Of a stretch of 64,000 nucleotides of DNA, positions 1 to 9,350 are shown one piece after another (position 1 is the first letter of the stretch; each line of letters begins with the position of its first letter). Source of the stretch: Paludibacteraceae bacterium (GTDB lineage: Bacteria; Bacteroidota; Bacteroidia; Bacteroidales; Paludibacteraceae); assembly GCA_024401475.1 (NCBI GenBank), contig JAKSKZ010000004.1, positions 51,311 through 115,310 of the forward strand, in the 5' to 3' direction. The position numbers were made by a program, and so were the translations under genes. The notes beneath the pieces are model-generated. The model ran no database searches, was not told the DNA's origin, and worked only from the letters and a program-made list of their open reading frames with translations.

Positions 1-39
1 TCCATCGGCATTAACCACTTTGACCAAAGCATAATATGA
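1..39 (+). CDS. C-terminal tail of an upstream gene cut by the window edge
   Basis: Frame 1 is open from the first base and ends at a TGA (37-39) that overlaps the ATG of the next gene as ATGA. This is a typical translational-coupling junction, so a co-transcribed upstream gene is likely. Only 12 residues are visible, ending in FDQSII, which is too few to identify the protein. By analogy with the cassette at 44.2-45.1 kb the upstream partner could be a DUF3990-type protein, but the visible tail does not confirm this. Confidence 0.35.
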   Translation, partial: SIGINHFDQSII

Positions 40-293
40 CACCACAAAAAATACACGAACGCGATAAGCAGTTTATGATAGAATGTCTAACATCAGATAT
101 GATTCAGATGCTGATGGAAGACCGCGGACTTTCCATGGTCGAAGCCATGTCTCTACTTTATAATTCCAAGACCTACGAGAAGTTGGAAGATGAGCGTACA
201 GGCTTGTATTATCAGGGTGCCGTATATGTCATGGAGTATTTGGAAGAGGAATTGCAGAAATCGGAAACTGTGCCACCATTTGAACCAGAGTAA
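36..293 (+). CDS. Small DUF3791-like protein, possible TA-cassette partner
   Basis: This 85-residue acidic protein has no signal peptide or membrane segment. Its centre (LLYNSKTYEKL, then a Tyr-rich stretch and a Glu-rich helix at the end) resembles the last gene of the cassette at 44.8-45.1 kb, which has FFYGSKTYELI at the equivalent place. In Bacteroidales such proteins sit beside DUF3990 proteins. It overlaps the end of the preceding gene by 4 nt. Membership in DUF3791 is inferred from this pattern; function is unknown. Confidence 0.6.
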   Translation: MTPQKIHERDKQFMIECLTSDMIQMLMEDRGLSMVEAMSLLYNSKTYEKLEDERTGLYYQGAVYVMEYLEEELQKSETVPPFEPE

Positions 294-343
294 AAAGGAT
301 TTTGATTAAGCAGGACAAAGCCAATAGAATTCAAGAGATCATT

Positions 344-751
344 ATGAAAACAAACAAAAAAGATTTATACAAACAACAAAACGAAGATTTTTTAGTCCAA
401 ACAAAAGGGCAAGAGGGTGTAAAAGAATTGAAAAATGGAGTTCTCTACAAAATTCAATCTTCTGGCGAAGGGAAAGGCATAGTCCAACCGCATAGTGTCG
501 TAACTTGCCACTACAAAGGCAGCCTGATCAACGGACGAGTTTTCGATAATTCATACAGTAGAAATTATCCCGAAGCCTTTCGAGTAAATGAGCTAATAGA
601 AGGATTCCAACTCGCGTTGCTCAATATGCACATCGGCGACCATTGGATTGTCTACATACCTTCCGAACTGGGCTATGGCAAACGTTCTTCTGGCGACATA
701 CCAGGCAACTCCACCCTCATTTTTGAGATTGAGTTGTTTTCGATTGCGTAA
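344..751 (+). CDS. FKBP-type peptidyl-prolyl cis-trans isomerase
   Basis: This 135-residue protein is read from the ATG at 344; the open frame extends upstream only to a TTG. One FKBP domain fills the C-terminal 90 residues. Recognisable elements are VTCHYKGSLINGRVFDNSY, the EGFQLAL helix and the closing YGKRSSGDIPGNSTLIFEIEL strand, all typical of FkpA/FklB-like isomerases that catalyse proline cis-trans isomerisation during folding. There is no signal peptide, so it should be cytoplasmic, unlike many Bacteroidetes FKBPs that are lipoproteins. The short N-terminal part is basic and Gln/Asn-rich. Confidence 0.9.
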   Translation: MKTNKKDLYKQQNEDFLVQTKGQEGVKELKNGVLYKIQSSGEGKGIVQPHSVVTCHYKGSLINGRVFDNSYSRNYPEAFRVNELIEGFQLALLNMHIGDHWIVYIPSELGYGKRSSGDIPGNSTLIFEIELFSIA

Positions 752-952
752 AAGCATAAATCAATCAGAATCAACAAGATAAAAGCAAGTCGAAAGACAT
801 GATCTCTTGATGATTACAAACTCAACGTCAAAGGAAGCAAAATAAATCCTACGATAAAGGCGGCCCACATAGGGTCGCCTTTGCTATAAAATGAGTTCGC
901 CTTAGACTTATAACTTCTGAAGTAGCTCTTTCTAAATTCTACAACTACCCCA

Positions 953-1576
953 TTATCCCTTTCTTTCCATTCTTCTAGCTTCAGCACACTCTTCAGCACA
1001 TTCGACCATAAAATTTGCCACACGACAGAATGCCATCCCCATACCTTCTTCTGTTGCAGACCAAGATGCCGAATGGGAGATGCCGATTTTTCTAGACTCT
1101 TGTATGACATCTTGATTGGCTCCTATGTAAGAGAATTTCCAACCCATAGATTCCAGTTCCGAAACCAAAGACTTCAATTTTGAACCATCATACTTTACAG
1201 AAGAATTCTCGTAACCATCTGTGATAATCGTCACCATGGCCACACTCTCCTTCTCCTTTGAGATAGTATCTCGCAAATGAGTGACACTCTCCCCGATTGC
1301 ATCATACAAAGGAGTACACGCATTAGGCCGATAATCAAATTCGGCCACTTCACGAGCATCGGCAATCGGAACTTTGTCGAAAATCACCTTGCAGCCTCCG
1401 CCTGAATTGAAGGAAACCAACGACAAGAAATGCTCCTGTTCTTCTTTGAACTTCTCTTGAGTGGAACGAATGCTTTGGATTGTTTCATTACATCCCGTAA
1501 TCGCCGCATTTCTGATGCTGCTCATAGAACCACTCTCGTCCAACACTATCAAATTATAAACATTTAACTTCTCCAT
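953..1576 (-). CDS. von Willebrand factor A (vWA) domain protein
   Basis: This 207-residue protein starts almost directly with a vWA domain. The MIDAS metal-binding motif DESGSMS lies near residue 13 and further MIDAS residues are provided by ACTPLYDA (about residue 86) and TDGYENS (about residue 120). It has no signal peptide, so it is a cytoplasmic metal-dependent protein-interaction module. It is the last gene of a minus-strand set with the unknown protein at 1708-2883 and the TPR protein at 2905-4746. The +1 frame continues past its stop as a plausible basic then hydrophobic tail to 814, so a frameshifted C-terminus is possible. Confidence 0.8.
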   Translation of the reverse strand: MEKLNVYNLIVLDESGSMSSIRNAAITGCNETIQSIRSTQEKFKEEQEHFLSLVSFNSGGGCKVIFDKVPIADAREVAEFDYRPNACTPLYDAIGESVTHLRDTISKEKESVAMVTIITDGYENSSVKYDGSKLKSLVSELESMGWKFSYIGANQDVIQESRKIGISHSASWSATEEGMGMAFCRVANFMVECAEECAEARRMERKG

Positions 1577-1707
1577 ATCTTTATCTTTTTAGTTTTGTTA
1601 CTGAGACAAAGATAGAGTGATTATAAAGGCAAGGCAGACTTTTGCAATATTGCAGACTAAGGATTATGATTGGAGAAGATTTATCGTTTCATTCCGAACA
1701 GGAACTC

Positions 1708-2883
1708 TCAGACTTTCAATTTCGACAAAGACTCAGGCAGAAGCAACAATTTGCGGTCTAAACGAATAGAATAAGGGGCAGACTTCTTTCCTTTTGGCAC
1801 ATACTCACACTCCAAATCATCATTAAGCAAATCTTTGAACCCCTTCCTTATCCTTGATAATTTCTGTTGACATAAATCTGAACATGGCTCCACCAAACGA
1901 TTGACACTATCCTCCATCTTGTTGGTATCCTCACGATTGGAAACCATCTTATATATCTCCAACAAAACATTCCTATATTTATCAAGGTCGTTCAAACAGA
2001 CTCCTTCTTGGGGCAAAAGAAGGAACAAGAAGAAAAGACTCTTCTCCAAAGTTCCTCCCACTTTGACCTCCTTATTTTGGTAATCCAGCAAGATTATTCT
2101 AAAGTCATCCGTCACCTGCAAACGACTCAAACCCGGTTGTGGATTCGCCGCTGCCAACATTTCCAAAATGCTCTTTCCATAGAGATTGACCAACACATCC
2201 AAACCATTTGCTCGTTGTAGGGCTATAATTTCATTAAAAATACGTTCTGCCCGCTCCTCCTTCGTCTCTTTCGATTCCTTCAGTTCTCTGATCGGTAGTA
2301 TGGCATAATCCAACAATTCCTCTTCTACCTCCAAACATTTTGACACTCCGACGATTTTTCCCACCATAAATTCCCCAGCATCTGCTAAATCGTTGGCTCT
2401 CCGACGACAAAAATAGGTCGGGCGCAAAACCTCTGCAAATCTTTGGATATCCGAAGAAAAAGAGACAACTGACAATTTGTAACCAATCGCCGTTATTGGA
2501 TTCGAGCCTTTAGGATCCGACAACATGACCAACGGGTAGTTGCCAAAAGCATGCGCAGGACGTTCATCCAATTTAGACCAGTCCATGCCATTGTTCATTG
2601 CCAGCAAATCCGTATCACTTCGATCTGGGAAATAGAGCGACAGCAAGGCCATCCGTTGTTCGATTGAAACGGTCGATGAAGAGATTATTTCGATACGATT
2701 GGGACCATGCTTCCCCATTACGCCCTTCATAAGGTCGAGTACATCTTCTTTTTTTGCAAGAAAACACCTCGTAAGTTCTTCTCCCGCTATAGAAGGAAAG
2801 AAATAAAGCACATTAGGAGCAAGAGCTTCTGCCCGTGCCCCCGAAAAACGCCTCCATTTATCACATTTACCTCCAGAAACCAT
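1708..2883 (-). CDS. Conserved-looking protein of unknown function, middle gene of vWA/TPR operon
   Basis: This 391-residue cytoplasmic protein was not recognised. The first half is mixed alpha/beta. Residues about 215-240 are a charged helix, and the C-terminal 130 residues (a Leu-rich helix FLFLLLPQEG, then helices and a short basic strand pair near GKKSAPYSIRL) look like a small helical or winged-helix domain, which is only a guess. It follows the TPR gene by 22 bp and precedes the vWA gene by about 130 bp, so co-transcription is likely. No catalytic motif is evident. Confidence 0.65.
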   Translation of the reverse strand: MVSGGKCDKWRRFSGARAEALAPNVLYFFPSIAGEELTRCFLAKKEDVLDLMKGVMGKHGPNRIEIISSSTVSIEQRMALLSLYFPDRSDTDLLAMNNGMDWSKLDERPAHAFGNYPLVMLSDPKGSNPITAIGYKLSVVSFSSDIQRFAEVLRPTYFCRRRANDLADAGEFMVGKIVGVSKCLEVEEELLDYAILPIRELKESKETKEERAERIFNEIIALQRANGLDVLVNLYGKSILEMLAAANPQPGLSRLQVTDDFRIILLDYQNKEVKVGGTLEKSLFFLFLLLPQEGVCLNDLDKYRNVLLEIYKMVSNREDTNKMEDSVNRLVEPCSDLCQQKLSRIRKGFKDLLNDDLECEYVPKGKKSAPYSIRLDRKLLLLPESLSKLKV

Positions 2884-2904
2884 AATTTTTCCCCAAAAAA
2901 AGCA

Positions 2905-4746
2905 CTAAATTTTCAAATCGTCCAACTGAGCCTCTTCTTCATCCTCTCTTCTTAAGGATTGAATAAAAGCCAATTCTGTCAACGCAAAGGAATTATTGTT
3001 GGGTTCCTCCAACATTTTTTTGCATTCTGCCTCTGCCTCGTCCAATTCTCTTCGCTCGACTTGAAGGTAAATTTTTCGACGACGCAAAAAGTCCAAGAAA
3101 GCTAAGACTTCTTTGTCAGGCACAGAATCTTCATCCTCATCAGCAATTCTACCCTTGAGCCCCTCTATCAAATCATCAACCATGCGCGCAGCACGAAAAT
3201 CGCCAGAGTTAACCATGCAGTTGATATACTCCATTGTATAATGAATAGAGTTAATAGGATAGAGGATTTGCAAATAATAAAGAGCCTTTTGGTACTGTTT
3301 CAATTCCGCATGACAGAATCCGATATAATAACAAAGTTGGAAAAAACGGTTACAATACTGCTCACTACCCGACTCAAACTTATCCTGCGAAGCCCAATAG
3401 GCCTTTTCCAAAAGAAGCAAAGCCTCATAATATCGGCCAGAAGAGTATAATTTCGTACCAAAATAGAGCGCATACGAGATATCGTTGTTCATATTGGTCA
3501 ACATCATATTTTGTTCGTCTGTCAACTCATTTTCCCTATTCTCCTCCACTTTATCCAAAGCATCCTGCATCATAAAGTTAAACTCTTGAAGACGCGAAGT
3601 TGGATCCGTACGATCATACGCCATGACGAAAGAATAGGATATCGGATTAGGCGTGTCATTCTCTTCCAAATCTTTCTTTGAGTTAGGGACAGGAGCCTGA
3701 CAAAAGGTCATCCGCACATAAAGAGAGTCTTTAGTTTCATCAGCAGACTGCATCATAACCGAATATAGCTGAGGTCCGCCTGCCGTCATTGGGTGATTGA
3801 CAAGAATCGAAAGATTCGCCCAATCGTAAGCGAAATGAGCATCCCTTTCCTCTCCTTCCACCAATGCAGAAAGAACATCAAAATCGGCTATTAGTATAGA
3901 ATCAGAAAACGTTTGGTTAGAAGCATCGAAAGATGACGTCAATTTATGTAATGGACGTGCCAACGACATATATGCGAAGGCATCCTCTGGCAAATCAAAC
4001 AATTGTTCAAATATCTGTGCCAAATTTATCTTTTCCGAACTACAAGCACGCCATCGATATGCTGGCATGATATGCTGCATCTCCTGTTCACGAAGCAAAA
4101 AGACATTTCTTTCGTTCATGCTATTCATCTCTTCGGCATCCGACTGGCGGAAACTTTCAACTTGCGACTCATACACGTCACGAAACTTTCGAGAGAATTC
4201 AAAAATACTTTTCAGCACATCGCTCACCAATAATTCGAACGACCCCCCTGTATTTTCCAATGAAAAGCTCGATTGGATATGTACGCCGTATTGGTTGCCC
4301 TTTTCGTTGAATGTATAGACCACTTTTGAGACCAAAGCCATCATATTACACTCGTTACAAGAAAAACGCAACAAGCCCAAATCATTCGGATCTACCGAAT
4401 AAAAATAAGGGAATAGCACCTTCACAAGTCTATCTTTCGTAACGAAGAATCGAAATCTTCCTCCCTGGAAATCAAAACTATATTGCACTCTCCCATCTTC
4501 CAACTCCACACGATCGTATTGTGCTCCTAAGAGAGTCAACACATTCGATATTTTCTCCTCATTCTCTTCCAAAGAAAAGACAACTCTATTGAGTTCTCTT
4601 CTTTCAGAACGAACAGAAAGCAATTCTCGCAACTTCTTCGCCAACCATTTCTTCATACACAGTCCTGATTTTGTAGTCATCCATATACTTTCACTAAACT
4701 TTTCAAAGGAAGCCGACAGACGATTCATAGAACAATCAACCAACAC
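2905..4746 (-). CDS. TPR-containing protein of unknown function
   Basis: The protein has up to 613 residues. The middle contains a soluble alpha/beta region. From about residue 425 onward the sequence shows TPR-like helix pairs, for example ALYFGTKLYSSGRYYEALLLLEKA, YIGFCHAELKQYQKALYYLQ and a third pair near ALTELAFIQSLRREDEE. It has no signal peptide or membrane span. Internal ATGs at residues 7, 23 and 31 could be the real start; residue 31 (MKKWLAKKL) is attractive. It is first of three minus-strand genes and probably a scaffold for the vWA partner, which is an inference from its domains. Confidence 0.7.
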   Translation of the reverse strand: MLVDCSMNRLSASFEKFSESIWMTTKSGLCMKKWLAKKLRELLSVRSERRELNRVVFSLEENEEKISNVLTLLGAQYDRVELEDGRVQYSFDFQGGRFRFFVTKDRLVKVLFPYFYSVDPNDLGLLRFSCNECNMMALVSKVVYTFNEKGNQYGVHIQSSFSLENTGGSFELLVSDVLKSIFEFSRKFRDVYESQVESFRQSDAEEMNSMNERNVFLLREQEMQHIMPAYRWRACSSEKINLAQIFEQLFDLPEDAFAYMSLARPLHKLTSSFDASNQTFSDSILIADFDVLSALVEGEERDAHFAYDWANLSILVNHPMTAGGPQLYSVMMQSADETKDSLYVRMTFCQAPVPNSKKDLEENDTPNPISYSFVMAYDRTDPTSRLQEFNFMMQDALDKVEENRENELTDEQNMMLTNMNNDISYALYFGTKLYSSGRYYEALLLLEKAYWASQDKFESGSEQYCNRFFQLCYYIGFCHAELKQYQKALYYLQILYPINSIHYTMEYINCMVNSGDFRAARMVDDLIEGLKGRIADEDEDSVPDKEVLAFLDFLRRRKIYLQVERRELDEAEAECKKMLEEPNNNSFALTELAFIQSLRREDEEEAQLDDLKI

Positions 4747-4796
4747 GTCATCAAAAAAGGTAATTCACCTTAAGAGTCCTTTGATTTGTTTATATA

Positions 4797-4804
4797 CAAA
4801 CATA
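4797..4804 (-). promoter_or_regulatory. Bacteroidetes -7 box for the TPR/vWA operon
   Basis: On the minus strand the sequence reads TATGTTTG, a match to TAnnTTTG, about 50 bp upstream of the TPR gene. No clear -33 TTTG is seen at the usual spacing. The rest of the 300-bp divergent gap to 5050 is AT-rich. It holds a second possible box, TATTTTTG on the plus strand at 4891-4898, that could serve the repeat-protein gene. Confidence 0.45.
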
Positions 4805-5049
4805 CGAAAAAAAAAGAAACAGACAATTTTAGATACTAATTATAAGAACAATTTTTCTCCATCTAAACGCTATTTTTCACAAAAAAACATTATTTTTGGA
4901 ATGTTAAAGACAACTGTATGGCGGAAAAATCGCATTCTATACAGAATCTATTTTCCCCATAAAAACGAACTACATAGAAACACTCGACTCTTTAACAAAC
5001 TAATTATTAACCCGATGAGGTTTTTGCCTTCATTGTAAAACAGAATATT

Positions 5050-5472
5050 ATGAAAGCTTATTTTTTCACCTCACTATTTATTGCCTTAGCATCCCTAAGC
5101 GGTGTATATGCGCAATCTTGCTACAACTCTTATAGTTCCGAGATCGGCAGAATCGAAAATGATGGAACCATAAGAGACAAATATAGATCCCAAATCGGAA
5201 AATTCGACGACAACGGAGCTGTACGCAACAAATATCAATCACAAATCGGGAAAATCGATAGTGACGGATGTATTCGCAACAAATACAATTCACAAATCGG
5301 AAAAATCGATAGCGATGGCACAGTGCGCGATAGATATAGCTCGCAAATCGGAAAGGTCGAAAAAGATGGAACTATACGCAACAAATATAATTCGCAAATA
5401 GGCAAAGCAAGCAATGTCGATCAGAAAAGGGCTGGCGTTTTCTATTTCTTCTTCGACGAGATGCAGAAATAA
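5050..5472 (+). CDS. Secreted 18-residue tandem-repeat protein
   Basis: This 140-residue protein has a clear Sec signal peptide (hydrophobic core to VYA, cleavage before QS). The mature part is almost entirely five to six copies of an 18-residue unit of the type SQIGKIDSDGTIRNKYN, ending in a short aromatic tail (FYFFFDEMQ). Regular alternation of charged turns (DSDG) and short strands suggests a beta-solenoid or beta-propeller-like fold; this is inference. No enzymatic motif is visible. It lies just upstream of the nucleotidase pair. Confidence 0.75.
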   Translation: MKAYFFTSLFIALASLSGVYAQSCYNSYSSEIGRIENDGTIRDKYRSQIGKFDDNGAVRNKYQSQIGKIDSDGCIRNKYNSQIGKIDSDGTVRDRYSSQIGKVEKDGTIRNKYNSQIGKASNVDQKRAGVFYFFFDEMQK

Positions 5473-5511
5473 CAACATTTAATTTTAAAATATTATAACA
5501 ACTTGAATTTC

Positions 5512-7116
5512 ATGAAAAGTATATTTCATTATTCACTATTGGCTGCTGGCCTTATCAGTGCTGCAACTCTTACTGGATGCAAGAGTTCATCCAAGGCACC
5601 CAAAGCTCCAGAAAAACAAACTACTGTAGTAAAGAAAACTCAAGACAAGAGCATTGTCATCCTTTACGAAAATGACGTTCACTGCGGCATCGACGGTTAC
5701 GCTAAATTGGCTGGTCTTCGCGACGCCATCGCCGATACAGCCTATGTAGCTGTTGTTTCAAGTGGAGATTACCTTCAAGGAGGAACTGCAGGAGCCATCT
5801 CTAAAGGTAAGTATATTGTTGACATCATGAAGAGTGTCGGCTACGATGCTGTAACTCTGGGAAACCACGAGTTCGACTACAAAACGCCAAGAATGATCGA
5901 GCTACTCAATTATTTAGCAGCACCAGTAGTCAATGTCAACCTAAAAGACTCTCAGACTGGTAATTTCGTGTTCATGCCATACGTAATGAAAAAATATGGC
6001 ACAAAGAAGGTGGCTTTCGTTGGTGTGACAACCCCAACAACTCGCTACACTGAGGAATACGCATTCTTCGACAACGACGGCAAGCAACTTTATGAATTGT
6101 GCGAGAAAAATGTTTACGAATTAGTTCAAAACGCAGTAAACAGCGCCAGATCTCATGGTGCCAACTATGTGATCGTATTGTCTCACCTTGGAGAGGATGA
6201 CAACGACCTTCACGTTGAATCACACGGATTGATTGCCAACACAATGGGCATCGATGTAGTTTTGGACGGTCACACACACTCTGTCGTTCCTCACGAATAT
6301 GTAACCGACAAGGGCGGTAGAAAAGTCCTTATTTCTCAAACAGGTACAAAACTCAACAACATAGGTAAACTTTACATTTCTAAAGATGGGGTTACTATCT
6401 CCAACGAATTGGTGCCTACAGCAAACATCAAAGAGAGTCCGATTGTAAAACATACCACTGATAGCATCAAGGCTCTTTCTGAAAACTTCACAAGCAGACA
6501 CGTCGGCACTTCCGACTACAAACTTCGCATTTTGGACGACAAAGGCAATCAACAAGTTCGCCTTGCTGAAACAAACGCAGGAGACCTCGTTGCAGATGCA
6601 TTCCGCATAGTCATCGGTTCTCAAATCGGTATGACCAATGGAGGAGGTATTCGTACTGAAGTAAACGCAGGAGAATTGAAAATGGGTAATATCATCGATT
6701 TGTTGCCTTACGACAACTATTTGTATGAAGTTGAGGTCGAGGGCAGCACAATTGCTCAGTTGCTCACAAAATGTATCCAAGGCTTGCCTCATGAAAATGG
6801 AGACTTTCCTCAGGTATCAGGTTTGAAGTTCGATATTGACGCAAAGGCTCACCAGGTTTCAAACATCAAGGTGCTCAACACTAAGACAAATGAATACGAA
6901 CCAATTAAGATGAATAGTCTTTACACCATTGCAACAACAGACTATTGCATCACTGGCGGTGGTATGGGTGGCATCCTAAAAGATAGTAAAGTCACAAAAT
7001 CAAGCGTTATGATTTATAGCGAGGCTCTTGTTGAGTACATCAGCAACAACCTCAATGGCCATGTCGGTAAAGAATATGCAGCTCCTCAAGGTCGCATCAA
7101 CTTTATCAATAAGTAA
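5512..7116 (+). CDS. UshA-like 5'-nucleotidase/metallophosphoesterase lipoprotein
   Basis: This 534-residue protein is read from the ATG at 5512 (an in-frame TTG lies 9 bp upstream). The lipobox LTGC at about residue 23-26 makes it a lipoprotein. The N-terminal calcineurin-type phosphoesterase domain shows NDVHCGIDGY, SSGDYLQGG, GNHEFDY, LSHLGEDD and DGHTHS, the dinuclear metal ligands. The C-terminal 5'-nucleotidase domain shows NAGDLVADAFR, TNGGGIR and LPYDNYLYE. The family releases phosphate and nucleosides from nucleotides in the periplasm. A close paralogue follows at 7219. Confidence 0.93.
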   Translation: MKSIFHYSLLAAGLISAATLTGCKSSSKAPKAPEKQTTVVKKTQDKSIVILYENDVHCGIDGYAKLAGLRDAIADTAYVAVVSSGDYLQGGTAGAISKGKYIVDIMKSVGYDAVTLGNHEFDYKTPRMIELLNYLAAPVVNVNLKDSQTGNFVFMPYVMKKYGTKKVAFVGVTTPTTRYTEEYAFFDNDGKQLYELCEKNVYELVQNAVNSARSHGANYVIVLSHLGEDDNDLHVESHGLIANTMGIDVVLDGHTHSVVPHEYVTDKGGRKVLISQTGTKLNNIGKLYISKDGVTISNELVPTANIKESPIVKHTTDSIKALSENFTSRHVGTSDYKLRILDDKGNQQVRLAETNAGDLVADAFRIVIGSQIGMTNGGGIRTEVNAGELKMGNIIDLLPYDNYLYEVEVEGSTIAQLLTKCIQGLPHENGDFPQVSGLKFDIDAKAHQVSNIKVLNTKTNEYEPIKMNSLYTIATTDYCITGGGMGGILKDSKVTKSSVMIYSEALVEYISNNLNGHVGKEYAAPQGRINFINK

Positions 7117-7133
7117 TAAAACACAACTCATAG

Positions 7134-7178
7134 ACAGCAGACTAATTCTAAATATTTGAATAGCCTGCTGTTTTTTTT
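7134..7178 (+). terminator. Intrinsic terminator between the two nucleotidase genes
   Basis: ACAGCAG (7134-7140) pairs with CTGCTGT (7165-7171) around a 24-nt loop and is followed by a run of eight T. It sits just after the first nucleotidase gene, suggesting the second has its own promoter or relies on read-through. Confidence 0.6.
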
Positions 7179-7218
7179 GTTTAGAAGGTTTTCTTGCTAA
7201 AAAAACACATTTAAATAT

Positions 7219-8787
7219 ATGATTAAGAAAAATATCTTATTCGTAACCACATGCCTTGCATCCGCCTACATTTTGTCAAGTTGCAAGAGTAGTCAAAAAA
7301 TTCCGACTACCCAACCTAAAAGCATTGTCATTCTATACGACAATGATGTTCACTGCAACATTGATGGTTACGCAAAAATAGCTGGCCTAAGAGACCTAAT
7401 AAAAGATACGGCAGACGTCACTTTAGTATCGTGTGGAGATTTTCTTCAAGGAGGAATGACAAGCACCCTATCCAAAGGAAAATATATTGTTGACGTAATG
7501 AAACCAGCCAATTATGACATAGTCACGCTTGGAAACCACGAATTCGACTTTGGCACGCCCCACATGATGCAATTGTTGAAAGAATTAAACGTACCAGTCA
7601 CATGCGTTAATTTCAAAGAACATAAAACAGGGAAAGCCCCTTACGCTCCCTATATCATCAAAAAATATGGAGAGAAAAAAATAGCCTTCATAGGAGTGTC
7701 CACGCCAACGGCCATCACATCAGAACGATACGCATTCTTCGATGAAAATGACGACCAGCTCTACAACATGAGCGAAAATGACATATATCCACTCGTTCAA
7801 AAAACTATAGATGAAGTTAGAAAGCAAGGTGTTGACTATGTCATTATTTTGTCTCACTTGGGCGAAAAACCTACAGAATACAACATAGACTCACGAGGAT
7901 TGATTGCCAACACTCATGGCATAGATGTAGTTTTTGATGGACATACTCACTCCATTATTGAAAAGGAGATGTTAAAAAACCAAAAGGGAGAACTTGTCCT
8001 CTTGTCTCAAACAGGAACAAAATTTAAAAACATCGGAAAATGTGTAATTCTTCCGAACGGAAAATTTCACACAGAACTAGTTCCCACCAAAGAAATCAAA
8101 GACAATGCTATTGTCAAAAGCGCTATTGATAGCATTAACAATCTATCAGAAAAATATGTAAACAAAGTGATTGGCAATAGCGATTTTGACATAAGAATAT
8201 CTGACGAAAACGGCAAACGTGCCGTTAGGCGTTCTGAAACAAACGCAGGAGATATCATAGCTGATGCGTTCCGAATTCTCGTGGGATCTGACATAGGCAT
8301 GACAGACGGAGGCAGTGTCCGTGCTGACATAAAGGCTGGAGATATCAAGATAAAAGATGTTTTAAATGTACTACCTTACGACAACTACATTTACGAGCTC
8401 GAAGTAGATGGAAAACATATTGAAAAGGTTCTTAATGCTTGCATTCAAAAACTGCCCAACGAAGATGGAGAGTTTCCGATAGTCTCAGGTTTGAAATTCA
8501 ACATAAAAATTGGACAAGGAGAGAATAAAGTATCAGACATTAAAGTTCTCAACAAAAAAAGCGGAGAATACGAGCCAATTGATTTTGATGCTAAATATAC
8601 GGTCGCAACCATCGACTATATTGCAGTAGGAGGAGGAATGTATAATACGTTGAAAGGATGCAAGATTCTCCGGAAAGATCTCATTGTAGACAAGGATGCT
8701 CTAATAGAGTACATTAGCAAAAATCAAAATGGACACGTTGGGCAAGAATATGCCAAACCACAAGGAAGAATCAAATTCATCCAATAA
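7219..8787 (+). CDS. Second UshA-like 5'-nucleotidase lipoprotein (paralogue)
   Basis: This 522-residue protein has lipobox LSSC near residue 21. It is collinear with the preceding gene: NDVHCNIDGY, SCGDFLQGG, GNHEFDFG, LSHLGEKP and DGHTHS metal motifs, then NAGDIIADAFR and LPYDNYIYE in the nucleotidase domain. In the second domain the paralogue has TDGGSVR where the first has TNGGGIR, which may alter substrate preference. It is more Lys-rich than its neighbour. The tandem pair points to an old local duplication. Confidence 0.92.
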   Translation: MIKKNILFVTTCLASAYILSSCKSSQKIPTTQPKSIVILYDNDVHCNIDGYAKIAGLRDLIKDTADVTLVSCGDFLQGGMTSTLSKGKYIVDVMKPANYDIVTLGNHEFDFGTPHMMQLLKELNVPVTCVNFKEHKTGKAPYAPYIIKKYGEKKIAFIGVSTPTAITSERYAFFDENDDQLYNMSENDIYPLVQKTIDEVRKQGVDYVIILSHLGEKPTEYNIDSRGLIANTHGIDVVFDGHTHSIIEKEMLKNQKGELVLLSQTGTKFKNIGKCVILPNGKFHTELVPTKEIKDNAIVKSAIDSINNLSEKYVNKVIGNSDFDIRISDENGKRAVRRSETNAGDIIADAFRILVGSDIGMTDGGSVRADIKAGDIKIKDVLNVLPYDNYIYELEVDGKHIEKVLNACIQKLPNEDGEFPIVSGLKFNIKIGQGENKVSDIKVLNKKSGEYEPIDFDAKYTVATIDYIAVGGGMYNTLKGCKILRKDLIVDKDALIEYISKNQNGHVGQEYAKPQGRIKFIQ

Positions 8788-8845
8788 AGACATTACAAAG
8801 AAGGTCATATCAAATTGACATGCTATTATATACAAACTTCATATC

Positions 8846-9259
8846 ATGAATTTCTTCACAGCAATAAGATCTTTGGCCAACAAATGTATTTTGTCGACCA
8901 TCGGCATGATTGGATTCTGTTTTTCATGCAACTCCGCCCGCGAATATGGAGTTCCTACCGTATCTTACGAATTCAAGGGTACCGTAACTGACGAAAACGG
9001 ATTGCCTCTAGAAAATGTAAAAGTAAACATTGAGACATGGAACACTAACAAATCCTGCAACACAGACCCAAACGGATTCTACACAGCAAAAACAGAATAT
9101 ATCCGACCCGACAAAGTCAATCTGGAATTTTCCAAAGATGGTTACGAGAAAAAAGATGTGAGTTTCGACTCCGACGATTTCGATTACAAAAAAGGGAATG
9201 GCAAATACGACAAGCATGGTGAAAAGAACTTGAACATATCTCTTCGTAAAAAACAATAA
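8846..9259 (+). CDS. Putative lipoprotein of the rSAM/lipoprotein system
   Basis: This 137-residue protein has an N-terminal hydrophobic segment ending FCFSC, a lipobox-like site. The mature part starts with the family-typical REYGVP stretch, then a carboxypeptidase-regulatory-like beta-sandwich (FKGTVTDENGLPLENVKV, TDPNGFYTAK). A C-terminal Lys/Asp-rich region follows. In Bacteroidetes such lipoproteins (TIGR04134-type) are encoded beside a dedicated radical SAM enzyme (TIGR04133-type), as here at 9515, and are presumed substrates. The modification is unknown. Confidence 0.8.
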   Translation: MNFFTAIRSLANKCILSTIGMIGFCFSCNSAREYGVPTVSYEFKGTVTDENGLPLENVKVNIETWNTNKSCNTDPNGFYTAKTEYIRPDKVNLEFSKDGYEKKDVSFDSDDFDYKKGNGKYDKHGEKNLNISLRKKQ

Positions 9260-9350
9260 ACAACTGCTATCCCCATAAAATTATTTTCCTTCGCAATAGT
9301 TTTTCTTTTCTCAACACTTTGTGGGAATTAATTAGAGAAAAAAAGAAGCA

